Assembly (NCBI RefSeq): GCF_019422935.1
Contig: NZ_JAHZCJ010000002.1
Span: 62,001-126,000, forward strand
DNA: 64,000 nt
From: Desulfovibrio sp.
GTDB lineage: Bacteria > Desulfobacterota > Desulfovibrionia > Desulfovibrionales > Desulfovibrionaceae
Reading direction: 5' to 3'
Part shown: positions 43,665 through 54,016 of the stretch, piece after piece
How positions within the stretch are numbered: position 1 is the first letter of the stretch
How the letters are laid out: each line of letters begins with the position of its first letter
Made by a program: the position numbers and the translations under genes
Notes under the pieces: generated by a model
Told to the model about the DNA's origin: nothing
What the model saw: the letters and a program-made list of their open reading frames with translations, nothing else
The model's database searches: none

Positions 43665-43976
43665 ATGCGGAACATGAACGACATTCTGCGCCAGGCGCAG
43701 GTTATGCAGAACAAAATCGCCAAACTCCAGCAGGATATGGGCGAACACAGCTACGAAGCCAGCAGCGGCGGCGGCATGGTCAAGGCCGAAGTCTCCGGCA
43801 AGCAGGAGCTGCGCAAGCTGATCATTGACCCCAAGGCCCTTGAAGGCAACGATGTTGAAATGCTCCAGGATCTTATTCTGGCCGCTGTTAACGAAGCCGG
43901 TCGCATCGCTCGCGAAACCATGGAGCGCGAAATGAGCTCCATCTCTGGCGGCATCAAGCTGCCCGGCCTTTTCTAG
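43665..43976 (+). CDS. Nucleoid-associated protein, YbaB/EbfC family
   Basis: 103 residues. NDILRQAQVMQNKIAKLQQDM, then ASSGGGMVKAEVSGKQELRKLIIDPKAL and EMLQDLILAAVNEA, the family pattern throughout. It binds DNA as a dimer. AAGGAG lies 6-7 nt before the ATG. The dnaX-ybaB-recR order is widely conserved. Confidence 0.95.
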   Translation: MRNMNDILRQAQVMQNKIAKLQQDMGEHSYEASSGGGMVKAEVSGKQELRKLIIDPKALEGNDVEMLQDLILAAVNEAGRIARETMEREMSSISGGIKLPGLF

Positions 43977-43980
43977 AGCC

Positions 43981-44592
43981 ATGCACGATCGGATTCCCGA
44001 ACCGCTCAAGGCCCTGGTAGAGCAGCTTTCGCGTCTGCCGGGCCTTGGCCCCAAATCCGCCATGCGGGCCGCCATGGCCCTGCTCAAATGGCCGGAAGCC
44101 GAAACTCGGCGTCTTGGGCGCGGCATCCACGACCTGCGCGACAACCTGCACCTCTGTTCGCGCTGCGGGGGGCTTTCTTCCACTGACCCCTGCGCCGTCT
44201 GTTCCGATACGGAGCGCACCCGCGATACGCTTTGCCTTGTCACCGAATGGGACAGCATGCTCACGCTGGACGAAGGCGGCTTTTACCACGGCCAGTATTT
44301 GATTCTGGGCGGCCTGCTTGCACCCCTTGAGCGCATGGATTCCGACAGCCTCGACATGGACAGACTGGTGAAGCGCCTGGGCGAAGGCGAGGTGCATGAG
44401 CTCATTCTGGCACTGGGCGCAACGCTTGAGGCGGAGAATACGGCTTCCTTCATCCGGCAGATGGTGCGCAGGCAGTTCCCCACAGTCCGCGTTTCGCGTC
44501 TTGCGCAGGGGATTCCCCTTGGGGCCGAAGTAAAATTTATGGACAAGGAAACCCTGCGACAATCCCTGCAATTTCGGCAGGATCTCTCCTGA
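43981..44592 (+). CDS. recR: Recombination mediator RecR
   Basis: 203 residues. HhH region LSRLPGLGPKSAMRAAMALL, zinc finger CSRCGGLSSTDPCAVC at 59-74, and Toprim EWDSMLTLDEGGFYHGQYLILGGLLAPL. With RecF/RecO it loads RecA at gaps. It starts 4 nt after the ebfC stop. Confidence 0.96.
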   Translation: MHDRIPEPLKALVEQLSRLPGLGPKSAMRAAMALLKWPEAETRRLGRGIHDLRDNLHLCSRCGGLSSTDPCAVCSDTERTRDTLCLVTEWDSMLTLDEGGFYHGQYLILGGLLAPLERMDSDSLDMDRLVKRLGEGEVHELILALGATLEAENTASFIRQMVRRQFPTVRVSRLAQGIPLGAEVKFMDKETLRQSLQFRQDLS

Positions 44593-44945
44593 CATCCCGC
44601 ATATCCAACTCGGCGACTCGTCTTTTTTTTCACGCTGCTATAAATTTTTCGATGATTCTGCCGTAAGAAGGGCAACACGGAGATTGTATGCGTTGCCCTG
44701 CAATACGCATGTGATTTGTGCACATTTGCACAATCCCCTTGTTTTTCCACCTCTCAGCATATACTATTGAATACATAATATATGCTACGTGTTTTGCCAA
44801 AGGCATATGCATCGTAAAAACTTTCAGGAATCTCAGTGGGATGGTTTCTGTTTGCGCGTTGCATTCTTTGCACAGGCCAACTGACAGCGCCCGGGCCGAA
44901 TGGCGTTTGCCAGCAAATCAAAGGCGCAGGATGAGGTTCTATTCC
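44593..44945. other. Intergenic region upstream of the chemoreceptor gene
   Basis: A/T-rich (44620-44660 and 44750-44800), likely holding the promoter. Two overlapping inverted repeats occur: GGGCAAC (44670-44676) with GTTGCCC (44692-44698), and ATGCGT (44688-44693) with ACGCAT (44705-44710). They share bases, so they cannot form together in RNA. Confidence 0.45.
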
Positions 44946-46538
44946 ATGAACATGACTTTGGCTTATCGCATCATCTTTGTTTTTGTCGCGGGTCTCGTAC
45001 TGGCCTGTATGGCCATGCTCATCGGGTTTACCATGGTTCTGGGCGATGCTTTATCTGGCGCAGCCGCCCTGAAAGCCCTGCTGATCGGCGGTGGCTTTAC
45101 ACTCCTGCTAGCCGTTGCTGGCTCTTTTTTTATATGCAACAGACTCTGCCCCATCCGTAAAATTGTGCTCTACGCCAAGGCCATTGCCGCTGGCGATGAA
45201 AAAGCAAAGCTGGAAATAGACCGTTCTGACTGTCTGGGCCACATGGCAACGGCCCTTCAAGAAATGGTCGCGAAGCTTGAAGGCCAGGCCCACTGGTACG
45301 AGAGCATACTCAACACCCTGCCCCTCTCCATATCTGTTACGGATAACGACATGGTCTGGACCTTCTGCAACAAGGTCGCACTCGAGAGTATGAATAAAGC
45401 CTGTCAGGGCGATGTGGTGGGCAAGCACTGCTCGGAAAAGCAGGGCAACATCTGCAACACGCCGCAGTGCGGCATTGAGCAGTTGCGCCTGGGCAACAAG
45501 CAGGTCATCAATGAGATGCCCAATGGCAAAACCATGCAGATCATGCTCGACTTTTTGCAGGACCGGCGCGGCAACGTGGTGGGCCATGTGGAAATTGGCG
45601 AGGACATCACCGCACGCATTGCCCTTGAGAAGAAGGCCGAACAAGCCGCGCACAAGGCCCGCATGGAAACCGTGAACCAGCTTGAAGGCGTTGTGGAAAC
45701 ATTGCAACATGCCGCCAATACCCTCGACAAATCACTCAACGATGTGCGCGACAAGTCCGGCACGGTGGCCGACCGCATGGCTGAAACAGCCACTGCCATG
45801 GACGAAATGAATTCCACCGTCCTTGAAGTGGCCCACAATGCAGACGGCGCTGCCGATGCGGCCAATTCCGTGCAGGGACACGCCCAGGAAGGCGCGGACA
45901 TTGTGCTGCGCACCATCAAGAATATGCAGGAAGTGCAGGGCAAGGCCTCTGGCCTCAAGGGCGAAATGAGCACGCTGGACAAACAGGCAAGGGACATTGG
46001 CGCAGTGCTGACGCTTATCCGCGACATTGCCGACCAGACGAACCTGCTTGCCCTCAATGCCGCCATTGAAGCCGCCCGCGCTGGCGATGCCGGCCGTGGT
46101 TTTGCCGTGGTGGCGGACGAAGTGCGCAAACTGGCCGAAAAAACCATGAGCGCCACAAGCGAAGTGGAAAAAGCCATTGCCGCCATTCAGGAAGGCACCA
46201 GCAAAAGCGCCACAACGGTGGATACCACCGTCAATTCCATTGAAGAAGTGAGCCATATGGCGCAGGAGTCAGGGCACTCGCTTGACCTTATCTCAAATCT
46301 CGCGGGCGATTCCAGCAGCCGGGTTTCCGCCATTGCCACGGCAGCCACGCAGCAGTCGGCAGCTTCGGAAGAAATCAACCGCAATATTGCCGAGGTCAAC
46401 ACGCTGAGCGCCCGCATTGCCGAGGCAACCAACGCCGCCGCAGGTCAGGTGCGCGACCTTGCCGCTCAGGTCAATATTGTAACTGGCATCCTTGACGACA
46501 TCCGCAAGGACGACAAAAAACACGCTGCCGAGGCATAA
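44946..46538 (+). CDS. Methyl-accepting chemotaxis protein with PAS domain and minimal periplasmic loop
   Basis: About 530 residues from the ATG at 44946 (GATGAGG upstream; the ATG at 44931 is an alternative). Two membrane helices near the N-terminus ([23 protein letters not shown] and [20 protein letters not shown]) are joined by only about 15 residues, so there is no periplasmic sensor. HAMP-like region ([21 protein letters not shown]), then a PAS domain at about 110-230 with four Cys. The MCP signalling hairpin [20 protein letters not shown]...[18 protein letters not shown] is intact. There is no C-terminal CheR-docking pentapeptide. Sensing must be cytoplasmic or at the membrane. Confidence 0.9.
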   Translation: MNMTLAYRIIFVFVAGLVLACMAMLIGFTMVLGDALSGAAALKALLIGGGFTLLLAVAGSFFICNRLCPIRKIVLYAKAIAAGDEKAKLEIDRSDCLGHMATALQEMVAKLEGQAHWYESILNTLPLSISVTDNDMVWTFCNKVALESMNKACQGDVVGKHCSEKQGNICNTPQCGIEQLRLGNKQVINEMPNGKTMQIMLDFLQDRRGNVVGHVEIGEDITARIALEKKAEQAAHKARMETVNQLEGVVETLQHAANTLDKSLNDVRDKSGTVADRMAETATAMDEMNSTVLEVAHNADGAADAANSVQGHAQEGADIVLRTIKNMQEVQGKASGLKGEMSTLDKQARDIGAVLTLIRDIADQTNLLALNAAIEAARAGDAGRGFAVVADEVRKLAEKTMSATSEVEKAIAAIQEGTSKSATTVDTTVNSIEEVSHMAQESGHSLDLISNLAGDSSSRVSAIATAATQQSAASEEINRNIAEVNTLSARIAEATNAAAGQVRDLAAQVNIVTGILDDIRKDDKKHAAEA

Positions 46539-46577
46539 TCCGCGATATAACCGGGCATCAGTCCCTGACATAAATCA

Positions 46578-46610
46578 GCCGCCGGAATACGCTTCCGGCG
46601 GCTTTTTTTT
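46578..46610 (+). terminator. Terminator of the chemoreceptor gene
   Basis: Perfect 10-bp stem GCCGCCGGAA/TTCCGGCGGC (46578-46587 and 46593-46602) followed by eight T. Confidence 0.92.
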
Positions 46611-46846
46611 GAGCTGCTCGCGAGGAAAAATGCCAGGGTTACGTTCGCAAACCACCACTTGCACAAGTTTTTTGATTTTTTTTGCCCAACCGCTCTGGAC
46701 GATAACGGAGAAGGACTTACATATTGTTCGCGCCCAACCAATGGCGCTGATTTTCCCGCGCTCGCCGCCGTTTGCGCACTCCCTGAGGCCCCTCGGAGGT
46801 GGTAGCGCGAAGCGCACAGAGAAGTTTTCCTGAGGAGGATTCAGAT
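46611..46846. promoter_or_regulatory. Upstream region of dnaK
   Basis: About 235 bp between the terminator and dnaK. The A/T-rich part at about 46665-46690 may carry the promoter. No CIRCE inverted repeat (TTAGCACTC-N9-GAGTGCTAA) is present, and no convincing sigma-32 box pair was found. A TGAGGAGG Shine-Dalgarno precedes dnaK. Confidence 0.35.
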
Positions 46847-48763
<1,917 letters not shown>

Positions 48764-48821
48764 GGGCAAGGGCAGCTCGGCGGCACACGCCCCGAACTTG
48801 CAACCACGCCTACCCTGTACT

Positions 48822-48856
48822 AAAAAGGTCTGGTTCCCTGAACCAGACCTTTTTTT
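48822..48856 (+). terminator. Terminator of dnaK
   Basis: 14-bp stem AAAAAGGTCTGGTT/AACCAGACCTTTTT with a CCCTG loop and a seven-T tail. Confidence 0.93.
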
Positions 48857-48904
48857 GCGGCCCGCGCACGGCGGGCCTGCCGGTACTACAACCAGGATAC
48901 CGTC

Positions 48905-50299
48905 ATGAATTTTTGCCGCTCTTTCGCCGCGCTGGCTCGCAACGTTTCGCTGCTGGCGCTTCTTGGCTGTCTTGCCGCGTGTCAGATGCCCTTTGGCCTT
49001 GGTCAAAGAGCGCCCCAGCCCAAACCCCAACCGGTTACCCCTGCGGCCGTTACCGGCCCCTGCGTGGTGCTGGCCCTGCCGTCTTCCGGCACGTATGCGC
49101 CCATTGCGAGCAAGGTGCGCCACGGTGCGCAGATGGCCCAGAACGAGCTTGCCGCCAGCGGCGTCAAGATGCGCATTGAAACGGTCAATACCGAAGCTGC
49201 CGACTGGTTGCAGCGTCTGGACGCTCTGCCCCCGGCCTGCGCTGTTGTGGGCGGCCCCCTGCAGGCGCGCAACTACGCCCAGGCCCGCGAGCACGGTCAG
49301 CTCGAAAAAAGAGCCTTCTTCACCTTTGTGCCCTCGCTTGAACAGGGCGACGAAGGTGCGCGCGCCTGGCGCTTCTTCCCCAGCCCGCAAGACCAGATCG
49401 ACACGCTCATCAACTTTGCCAGCACTGGCCTGAACATCCGCACCTACGGGGCCTTCTATCCCACCGATGCCTACGGCGTGCGTATGACCGGCCTCATGGA
49501 GCAGAGCCTTGCCAGCCACAACATGCTGCTGCAAAAGGCCTCGTATAACCCCGCCGACTCCACCTCGTGGAGCAATGCCGTGGCCCCGCTCATCAACGCC
49601 CAGACGCCGCAGGGCAGCAAAACCCCTGTGCCGCAGACCTCCTTTGAAGCCCTGTTCCTGCCTGATTCGTGGAAGAGCATGGAAATGCTGACCACAAGTC
49701 TGCTCTATAACGGCGAGGATCGTCTGGTGCTCCTGGGCACCACGCTTTGGGAGCAGAGCCTCTCCGGCAAAACGGTTGCCAATGCCGACAAGTTCGCTCT
49801 GGCGGTCTTTCCCGGCGCATGGAACCAGCCGCAGGCCCCCCGCGCCCTTCAGGTGCCCGGCACGGACTTCTGGAACGCCCTGGGCTACGACTTTGTGCGC
49901 TTTGCCGTGTCCATGGGGCTTGATTCGCGCCTGACAACGCCGCAGGTTACGGCCCGCGCGCAGCGCGCCTCCAAGATGATCTGGGGCATGGCCCCCATTT
50001 CGTGGGACAACGCGGGCGTTGCCCACCAGAAACTCTTCTTGTTCGGCGTTTCGCCCACTGGCATGACGCCCGTGGATGTGGAAACCTTCCAGCAAACCCG
50101 CGCTCGCGTATTGCAGCAAGCTGCTCTGCGCATGCAGGGTCTGCCCCCCGTGGACGCCACCGGTGCGCCCCTTGCGGCCCCTGCCGCAGGAGCGGAAGCC
50201 GCCCCGGCAGTGCAGACTGGTCAGACGCCGCCGTCTACGCCTATCATGAGCAACACGCCGCGCCCCTCGTATAAACTCAGCCTGCCCGCTGCGCGCTGA
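48905..50299 (+). CDS. LpoA/ABC-binding-protein-like lipoprotein
   Basis: 464 residues. Type II signal peptide ending in LAAC with the lipid Cys at 26. The body looks like a periplasmic-binding-protein fold of the LpoA/branched-chain amino-acid type: CVVLALPSSGTYAPIASKVRHGAQMAQNELAA, AVVGGPLQARNYAQAREHG, YGAFYPTDAYGVRMTGLMEQ, ALFLPDSWKSMEMLTTSLL. The C-terminal 60 residues are Ala/Pro-rich. LpoA-type proteins activate penicillin-binding proteins from the outer membrane; that role here is inference. It lies between dnaK and gatCA and may be cotranscribed with gatC (35-nt gap). Confidence 0.8.
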   Translation: MNFCRSFAALARNVSLLALLGCLAACQMPFGLGQRAPQPKPQPVTPAAVTGPCVVLALPSSGTYAPIASKVRHGAQMAQNELAASGVKMRIETVNTEAADWLQRLDALPPACAVVGGPLQARNYAQAREHGQLEKRAFFTFVPSLEQGDEGARAWRFFPSPQDQIDTLINFASTGLNIRTYGAFYPTDAYGVRMTGLMEQSLASHNMLLQKASYNPADSTSWSNAVAPLINAQTPQGSKTPVPQTSFEALFLPDSWKSMEMLTTSLLYNGEDRLVLLGTTLWEQSLSGKTVANADKFALAVFPGAWNQPQAPRALQVPGTDFWNALGYDFVRFAVSMGLDSRLTTPQVTARAQRASKMIWGMAPISWDNAGVAHQKLFLFGVSPTGMTPVDVETFQQTRARVLQQAALRMQGLPPVDATGAPLAAPAAGAEAAPAVQTGQTPPSTPIMSNTPRPSYKLSLPAAR

Positions 50300-50334
50300 T
50301 CGCGCCCGCAGGCATTGCCTTTAAAGGACTACAC

Positions 50335-50631
50335 ATGGCAGACAACAAAACCATCAGTCTGGAAGAAGTGGCCCACATGGCTACACTTTCCCGGTTGAGC
50401 GTCAGCGAAGAAGAACAGACCCTGTTTGCCCGCCAGATGGGCGATATTTTGGCCTATATGGACGTGCTTGCGCGCGTGGACACCAACGATGTGGAACCGC
50501 TGTACAGCCCGGCCCAGCATCCCGGCCCCCTGCGGGACGATGTGTCGGCCCGGCGGCGTGAGCGCAACGAAGTGCTCGCCAACGCGCCCGAGGCCGATGG
50601 GGAATATTTTATTGTGCCCCGCATCGTCTAG
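50335..50631 (+). CDS. gatC: Asp-tRNA(Asn)/Glu-tRNA(Gln) amidotransferase subunit C
   Basis: 98 residues, the usual size. [21 protein letters not shown] is the family N-terminus; [23 protein letters not shown] and the terminal YFIVPRIV match GatC. It stabilises GatA in the amidotransferase that makes Gln-tRNA and/or Asn-tRNA from mischarged tRNA. AAAGGAC precedes the ATG. gatA follows after 131 nt; gatB is not in the window. Confidence 0.95.
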   Translation: MADNKTISLEEVAHMATLSRLSVSEEEQTLFARQMGDILAYMDVLARVDTNDVEPLYSPAQHPGPLRDDVSARRRERNEVLANAPEADGEYFIVPRIV

Positions 50632-50762
50632 CGCAGTTTCAGAGCAAAAGCGCTCTGGCCCGGCCCAGTGCAGCAGCCCGGCGAATCACCAGCACCGGGG
50701 CATGCCGCATAAAAACGCACAGCATTGCGCGAAACGCAGTGCAGAACATATTTGAGAACGCC

Positions 50763-52223
50763 ATGACCGAAATTTGTTCCCTCTCGCTCACACAAGCGGC
50801 TCAGGCCCTGCAAAAAAAGGAACTGACCGCTGTTGACGCCGTTACGGCCTGCCTTGCGCGCATGGACGCCACAGAACCACACATCGCGGCCATGCTGACC
50901 GTGGACAGGGAAGGGGCGCTTGCCGCTGCCGCCGCCCTGGACAAGGAAGGCCCCAATCCAGCCAAGCCCCTGTGGGGTGTGCCGGTAACGGTCAAGGATG
51001 CCCTCTCCACCAAGGGGCTGCGCACAACTGCAGGATCGCGCATTCTCGAAAATTACACACCCTTTTATGACGCCTTTGCCGTGCAGCAGCTGCGCGAGGC
51101 CGGGGCCGTCATTCTGGGCAAGAACAACATGGACGAGTTCGCCATGGGTTCCACCACGGAAAACTCCTCCTACCAGACCACACGCAACCCGCGCGATGTC
51201 AACCGCGTTCCCGGCGGCTCCAGCGGCGGCTCTGCCGCTTCCGTCACTGCCGGGCAATGCTTTGCTTCGCTGGGCACGGACACCGGCGGCTCCATCCGTC
51301 AGCCCGCCTCCCTGTGCGGTTGCGTGGGCCTCAAGCCTACCTACGGCCGCGTGTCGCGCTACGGCGTTATTGCCTATGGCTCGTCACTGGATCAGGTTGG
51401 CCCGTTGACCCGCAGCGTGGAAGACTGCGCCCGCGTGCTCGGCGTTATTGCCGGGCATGACCAGCGTGACGGCACCTGCGCCCCGCGCCCGGTGGACGAC
51501 TATGTGAGCGCACTGAACAGCAAGCCCCTCAAGGGCGCGCGGCTGGGCATACCCAAGGAATTTTTTGGTGAAGGCCTGGCCCCTGAAGTCCGCGCTGTAT
51601 GCCAGAACGCCATGAGCATTGCTCAGGCCCAGGGTGCGGAATTGGTAGAAGTGAGCCTGCCGCACACAGATGCGGCCATCGCCACCTACTATATCATCGC
51701 CATGGCCGAGGCCAGCTCCAACCTCGCCCGCTTTGACGGTGTTCGTTACGGCCGCCGCGCTACGGATATCAAAAATCTTGAAGAGTTGTACGTGCATTCG
51801 CGCACCGAGGGATTCGGGCAGGAAGTCAAGCGCCGTATCATGCTGGGAGCCTATGTGCTTTCCTCCGGCTATTACGATGCGTATTACCGCAAGGCCGCGC
51901 AGGTGCGCCGCCTCATACGCGATGAATACCTCGCAGCCCTCGATACATGCGACGCCCTGTGGGCTCCGGTTTCGCCCGTTCCTGCGTGGAATGTGGGGAG
52001 CCTGACCGCCGACCCCCTCCAGATGTACCTCATGGACGCCTACACGCTTTCGCTGAACCTTGCCGGTCTGCCCGGGCTTTCCATGCCCGTGGGAGTTGGC
52101 GCTGAAAGCGGATTGCCCGTGGGCATGCAGCTTTTCGGCAAGGCCTTTGCCGAGGGCGAGTTGCTTTCTCTTGGGTATGCCTTGGAGCAGGTTTTGCCGG
52201 GTGTTGGAGCGGCGAAGTTATAA
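50763..52223 (+). CDS. gatA: Asp-tRNA(Asn)/Glu-tRNA(Gln) amidotransferase subunit A
   Basis: 486 residues, full length. The amidase catalytic triad is visible: Lys in [14 protein letters not shown] (about 78), the cis-Ser in [15 protein letters not shown], and the nucleophile Ser in [16 protein letters not shown]. It releases ammonia from glutamine for tRNA-bound Glu/Asp amidation. ATG at 50763; an in-frame start 8 codons earlier is possible. Confidence 0.96.
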   Translation: MTEICSLSLTQAAQALQKKELTAVDAVTACLARMDATEPHIAAMLTVDREGALAAAAALDKEGPNPAKPLWGVPVTVKDALSTKGLRTTAGSRILENYTPFYDAFAVQQLREAGAVILGKNNMDEFAMGSTTENSSYQTTRNPRDVNRVPGGSSGGSAASVTAGQCFASLGTDTGGSIRQPASLCGCVGLKPTYGRVSRYGVIAYGSSLDQVGPLTRSVEDCARVLGVIAGHDQRDGTCAPRPVDDYVSALNSKPLKGARLGIPKEFFGEGLAPEVRAVCQNAMSIAQAQGAELVEVSLPHTDAAIATYYIIAMAEASSNLARFDGVRYGRRATDIKNLEELYVHSRTEGFGQEVKRRIMLGAYVLSSGYYDAYYRKAAQVRRLIRDEYLAALDTCDALWAPVSPVPAWNVGSLTADPLQMYLMDAYTLSLNLAGLPGLSMPVGVGAESGLPVGMQLFGKAFAEGELLSLGYALEQVLPGVGAAKL

Positions 52224-52249
52224 ATTGTTTTTGACGTATGGAATACGAT

Positions 52250-52280
52250 GGGAGCAGGCCTGAAGGTTTGCTCCCTTTTT
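52250..52280 (+). terminator. Terminator of gatA
   Basis: GGGAGCA (52250-52256) and TGCTCCC (52269-52275) with a 12-nt loop and TTTTT tail. Confidence 0.88.
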
Positions 52281-53067
52281 GTTGGTTTTGAGAGCGCCGC
52301 GCGCGGTGCGATTTGGCCTGCACGACGAAAGTGATTGGTCTCTTCTGCCCTGCGGGACGGCGTTTCGCCCTCCGGCGGCGTTTGGGACGCCTCCCCGGCG
52401 TGGGGCAGAGGGGGCCTGTTAGGGGCTGCACCCCCTTCATCCTGATGCCAAATCCCGTTTTACGGGCTTTGGGCCGCCATCGGCGTCTGCGCCGCCGGGC
52501 GGTAAGCCACGGAAATCAGTCGCATACGGCGCGGCAAAGCCGCGACCTACTCCTGATTTTCAGTCGTGTTGACGGTGCCAACACTCCATCGGGGCGGTGC
52601 CCCTCTTCCCCCCTTGCCCCCCCCCGAAGCCCCCCCTGAGAAGAGTTTTCCCATTTCCTTAGCGTGGCGAGGGCAACGCGACTATAGCTGCGGGAGCTTC
52701 CTTCCCTCGCTACGCTCGCTCAGGTGATCTCCCTCCGCGCCGCGTTCATGCCAGAGTTCTCTTTCACTTTGAATGTGAATCCATTTCAGCCAACTACCAT
52801 TGGTTTAGCTGCTCGTTTCGGGAATAGCTCCGTACTCTTTTCCCGTAGCTTCTGGGCTTTCAGTCACCACAAAACCAGAACTAATCATGATATCAAGCGA
52901 AAACATGCTCCATATCAGCAAGTTACTTATAACTGTGCTAACTACAGCTTAGCCATGACCAGACCTTGACATTGCGAGTCAGGGAAGTATGTCCACCATC
53001 AAAAGCTGGTCGTGGAGTCGCCTTCCTTAAACTCGCCGGAGCGAATGCAAAGGCGATGGCTGGTGTT
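52281..53067. other. Non-coding region of mixed composition, possible decayed insertion
   Basis: No gene recognised in nearly 800 bp. The first part (to about 52700) is G/C-rich with several hairpins, including a nested one: GAAATCAG (52512-52519) against CTGATTTTC (52553-52561) enclosing CGCGGC/GCCGCG (52530-52535 and 52539-52544). From about 52740 to 53000 base composition falls sharply toward A/T. Short frames (for example 52724-52969) have no Shine-Dalgarno or family resemblance. The composition change suggests a remnant of foreign DNA. Confidence 0.4.
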
Positions 53068-53209
53068 GAGTGAATTTGCAAATACGCTTTTTTCTGGCCT
53101 GACAAGGAAAAATCCTGTTTTTGAGCGCAGCGTACTCAAGTACGTGAGCATCAAAAACAGGATTTTAACGCCGTCAGGCCAAAAAAGTCGGGTTTGCGTA
53201 AATACGCTC
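53068..53209. repeat. 142-bp nested imperfect inverted repeat
   Basis: Concentric arms: GAG...TTTGC (53068-53079) against the mirrored stretch to CTC at 53209; TTTTTT-CT-GGCCTGAC (53088-53103) against GTCAGGCC-AAAAAA (53173-53186); AAAATCCTGTTTTTGA (53109-53124) against its perfect complement (53151-53166); and CGTACT-CA-AGTACG (53131-53144) at the tip. The single strand would fold into one long hairpin. It lies 36 bp past the stop of the polyferredoxin gene. It may be a repeated palindromic element (MITE/REP-like) or a bidirectional terminator; copy number cannot be judged from one window. Confidence 0.7.
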
Positions 53210-53245
53210 GACAGGCTCACCCAAACCCCAATCAAAAATTCTTCT

Positions 53246-54016
53246 CTACTTTCGGCCCTTCACGCCAAAGCGGATGCAATCCGTGGGGCAACTCCCCGCG
53301 CAATCGCCGCAATTGGTGCAATTCTCCTCGTCCGGCCTCGTGCGCATAACGCAAACCCGCCTGCACTTGTCGCAATCATTGCACTGCTCCGTTCTATAAA
53401 AACGGAACGGCGCAAACTTGCGCGCAACCTCCAGCGCCGCACCAAAAGGACAGACAAACCGGCACCAGCACATCAGCACCACCAGCCCCAACGCCAGCCC
53501 GCCCAAGGTGATAAGCAGACGCAAATCCCACATGGGAAAGGCATGCTTCCATGTAAGCCATGCCGAGGGCCAAAATTCCCCCACACGGATAGGCACGTCC
53601 ACGCGCGGCTGCCCCAGAACAAACCAGGCTGTCAGCCCCGCCGCCAACACCAGATACCGGGCCCAGCGAAAGTTCGCAACACCCACGGGATTAGGGCCAA
53701 AACGGAACGGATTGAGCGCAAGCGCCCGGTTCACAAGCTGGCCAGGGCACAGCCAGCCGCAAAAAGCCTTGCCGAACAGAGCCGCCACAGCCAGCCACAC
53801 GCCCCAGAATCCCCAAAACATACGCGCAACCTGACCGGGACAGGTAATGACCGGGCAGTTCTGGCAACTCACAAAGGGCACAACAAAGGGGCAACGGAAC
53901 ACGCCAAACAAGGCCCACTCGCCCAAAAACAGCGTGGAGGCAAACAATACCGCGCGGTTACACCACTGGAGCGCCCTCAGCCGCAGGCTGGGACGAGCGA
54001 CAATTTCATGCAACAT
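53246..54016 (-). CDS. NapH/NosR-type membrane polyferredoxin
   Basis: 256 residues. Several hydrophobic helices, with two CxxxCP motifs at membrane edges (CGWLCPGQ and CRFVCPFG), the hallmark of the NapH/NosR/CcoG group. The C-terminus has two 4Fe-4S motifs (CNDCDKCRRVC and CTNCGDCAGSCPTDC). An extra Cys pair near the N-terminus (VSCQNCPVITCPG) is notable. Such proteins move electrons across or at the inner membrane. The ATG lies inside the end of the Tat-binding-protein gene (11-nt overlap), so the two are translationally coupled. Its redox partner is unknown. Confidence 0.85.
   Translation of the reverse strand: MLHEIVARPSLRLRALQWCNRAVLFASTLFLGEWALFGVFRCPFVVPFVSCQNCPVITCPGQVARMFWGFWGVWLAVAALFGKAFCGWLCPGQLVNRALALNPFRFGPNPVGVANFRWARYLVLAAGLTAWFVLGQPRVDVPIRVGEFWPSAWLTWKHAFPMWDLRLLITLGGLALGLVVLMCWCRFVCPFGAALEVARKFAPFRFYRTEQCNDCDKCRRVCVMRTRPDEENCTNCGDCAGSCPTDCIRFGVKGRK

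Noticed and set aside
46611..46846. CIRCE or sigma-32 control element before dnaK
   Set aside because: No inverted repeat of the CIRCE type; only weak resemblance to a sigma-32 -35 box without a matching -10.
52724..52969. Small plus-strand gene in the A/T-rich gap
   Set aside because: No Shine-Dalgarno, no family resemblance, and atypical residue use; more likely chance or remnant.
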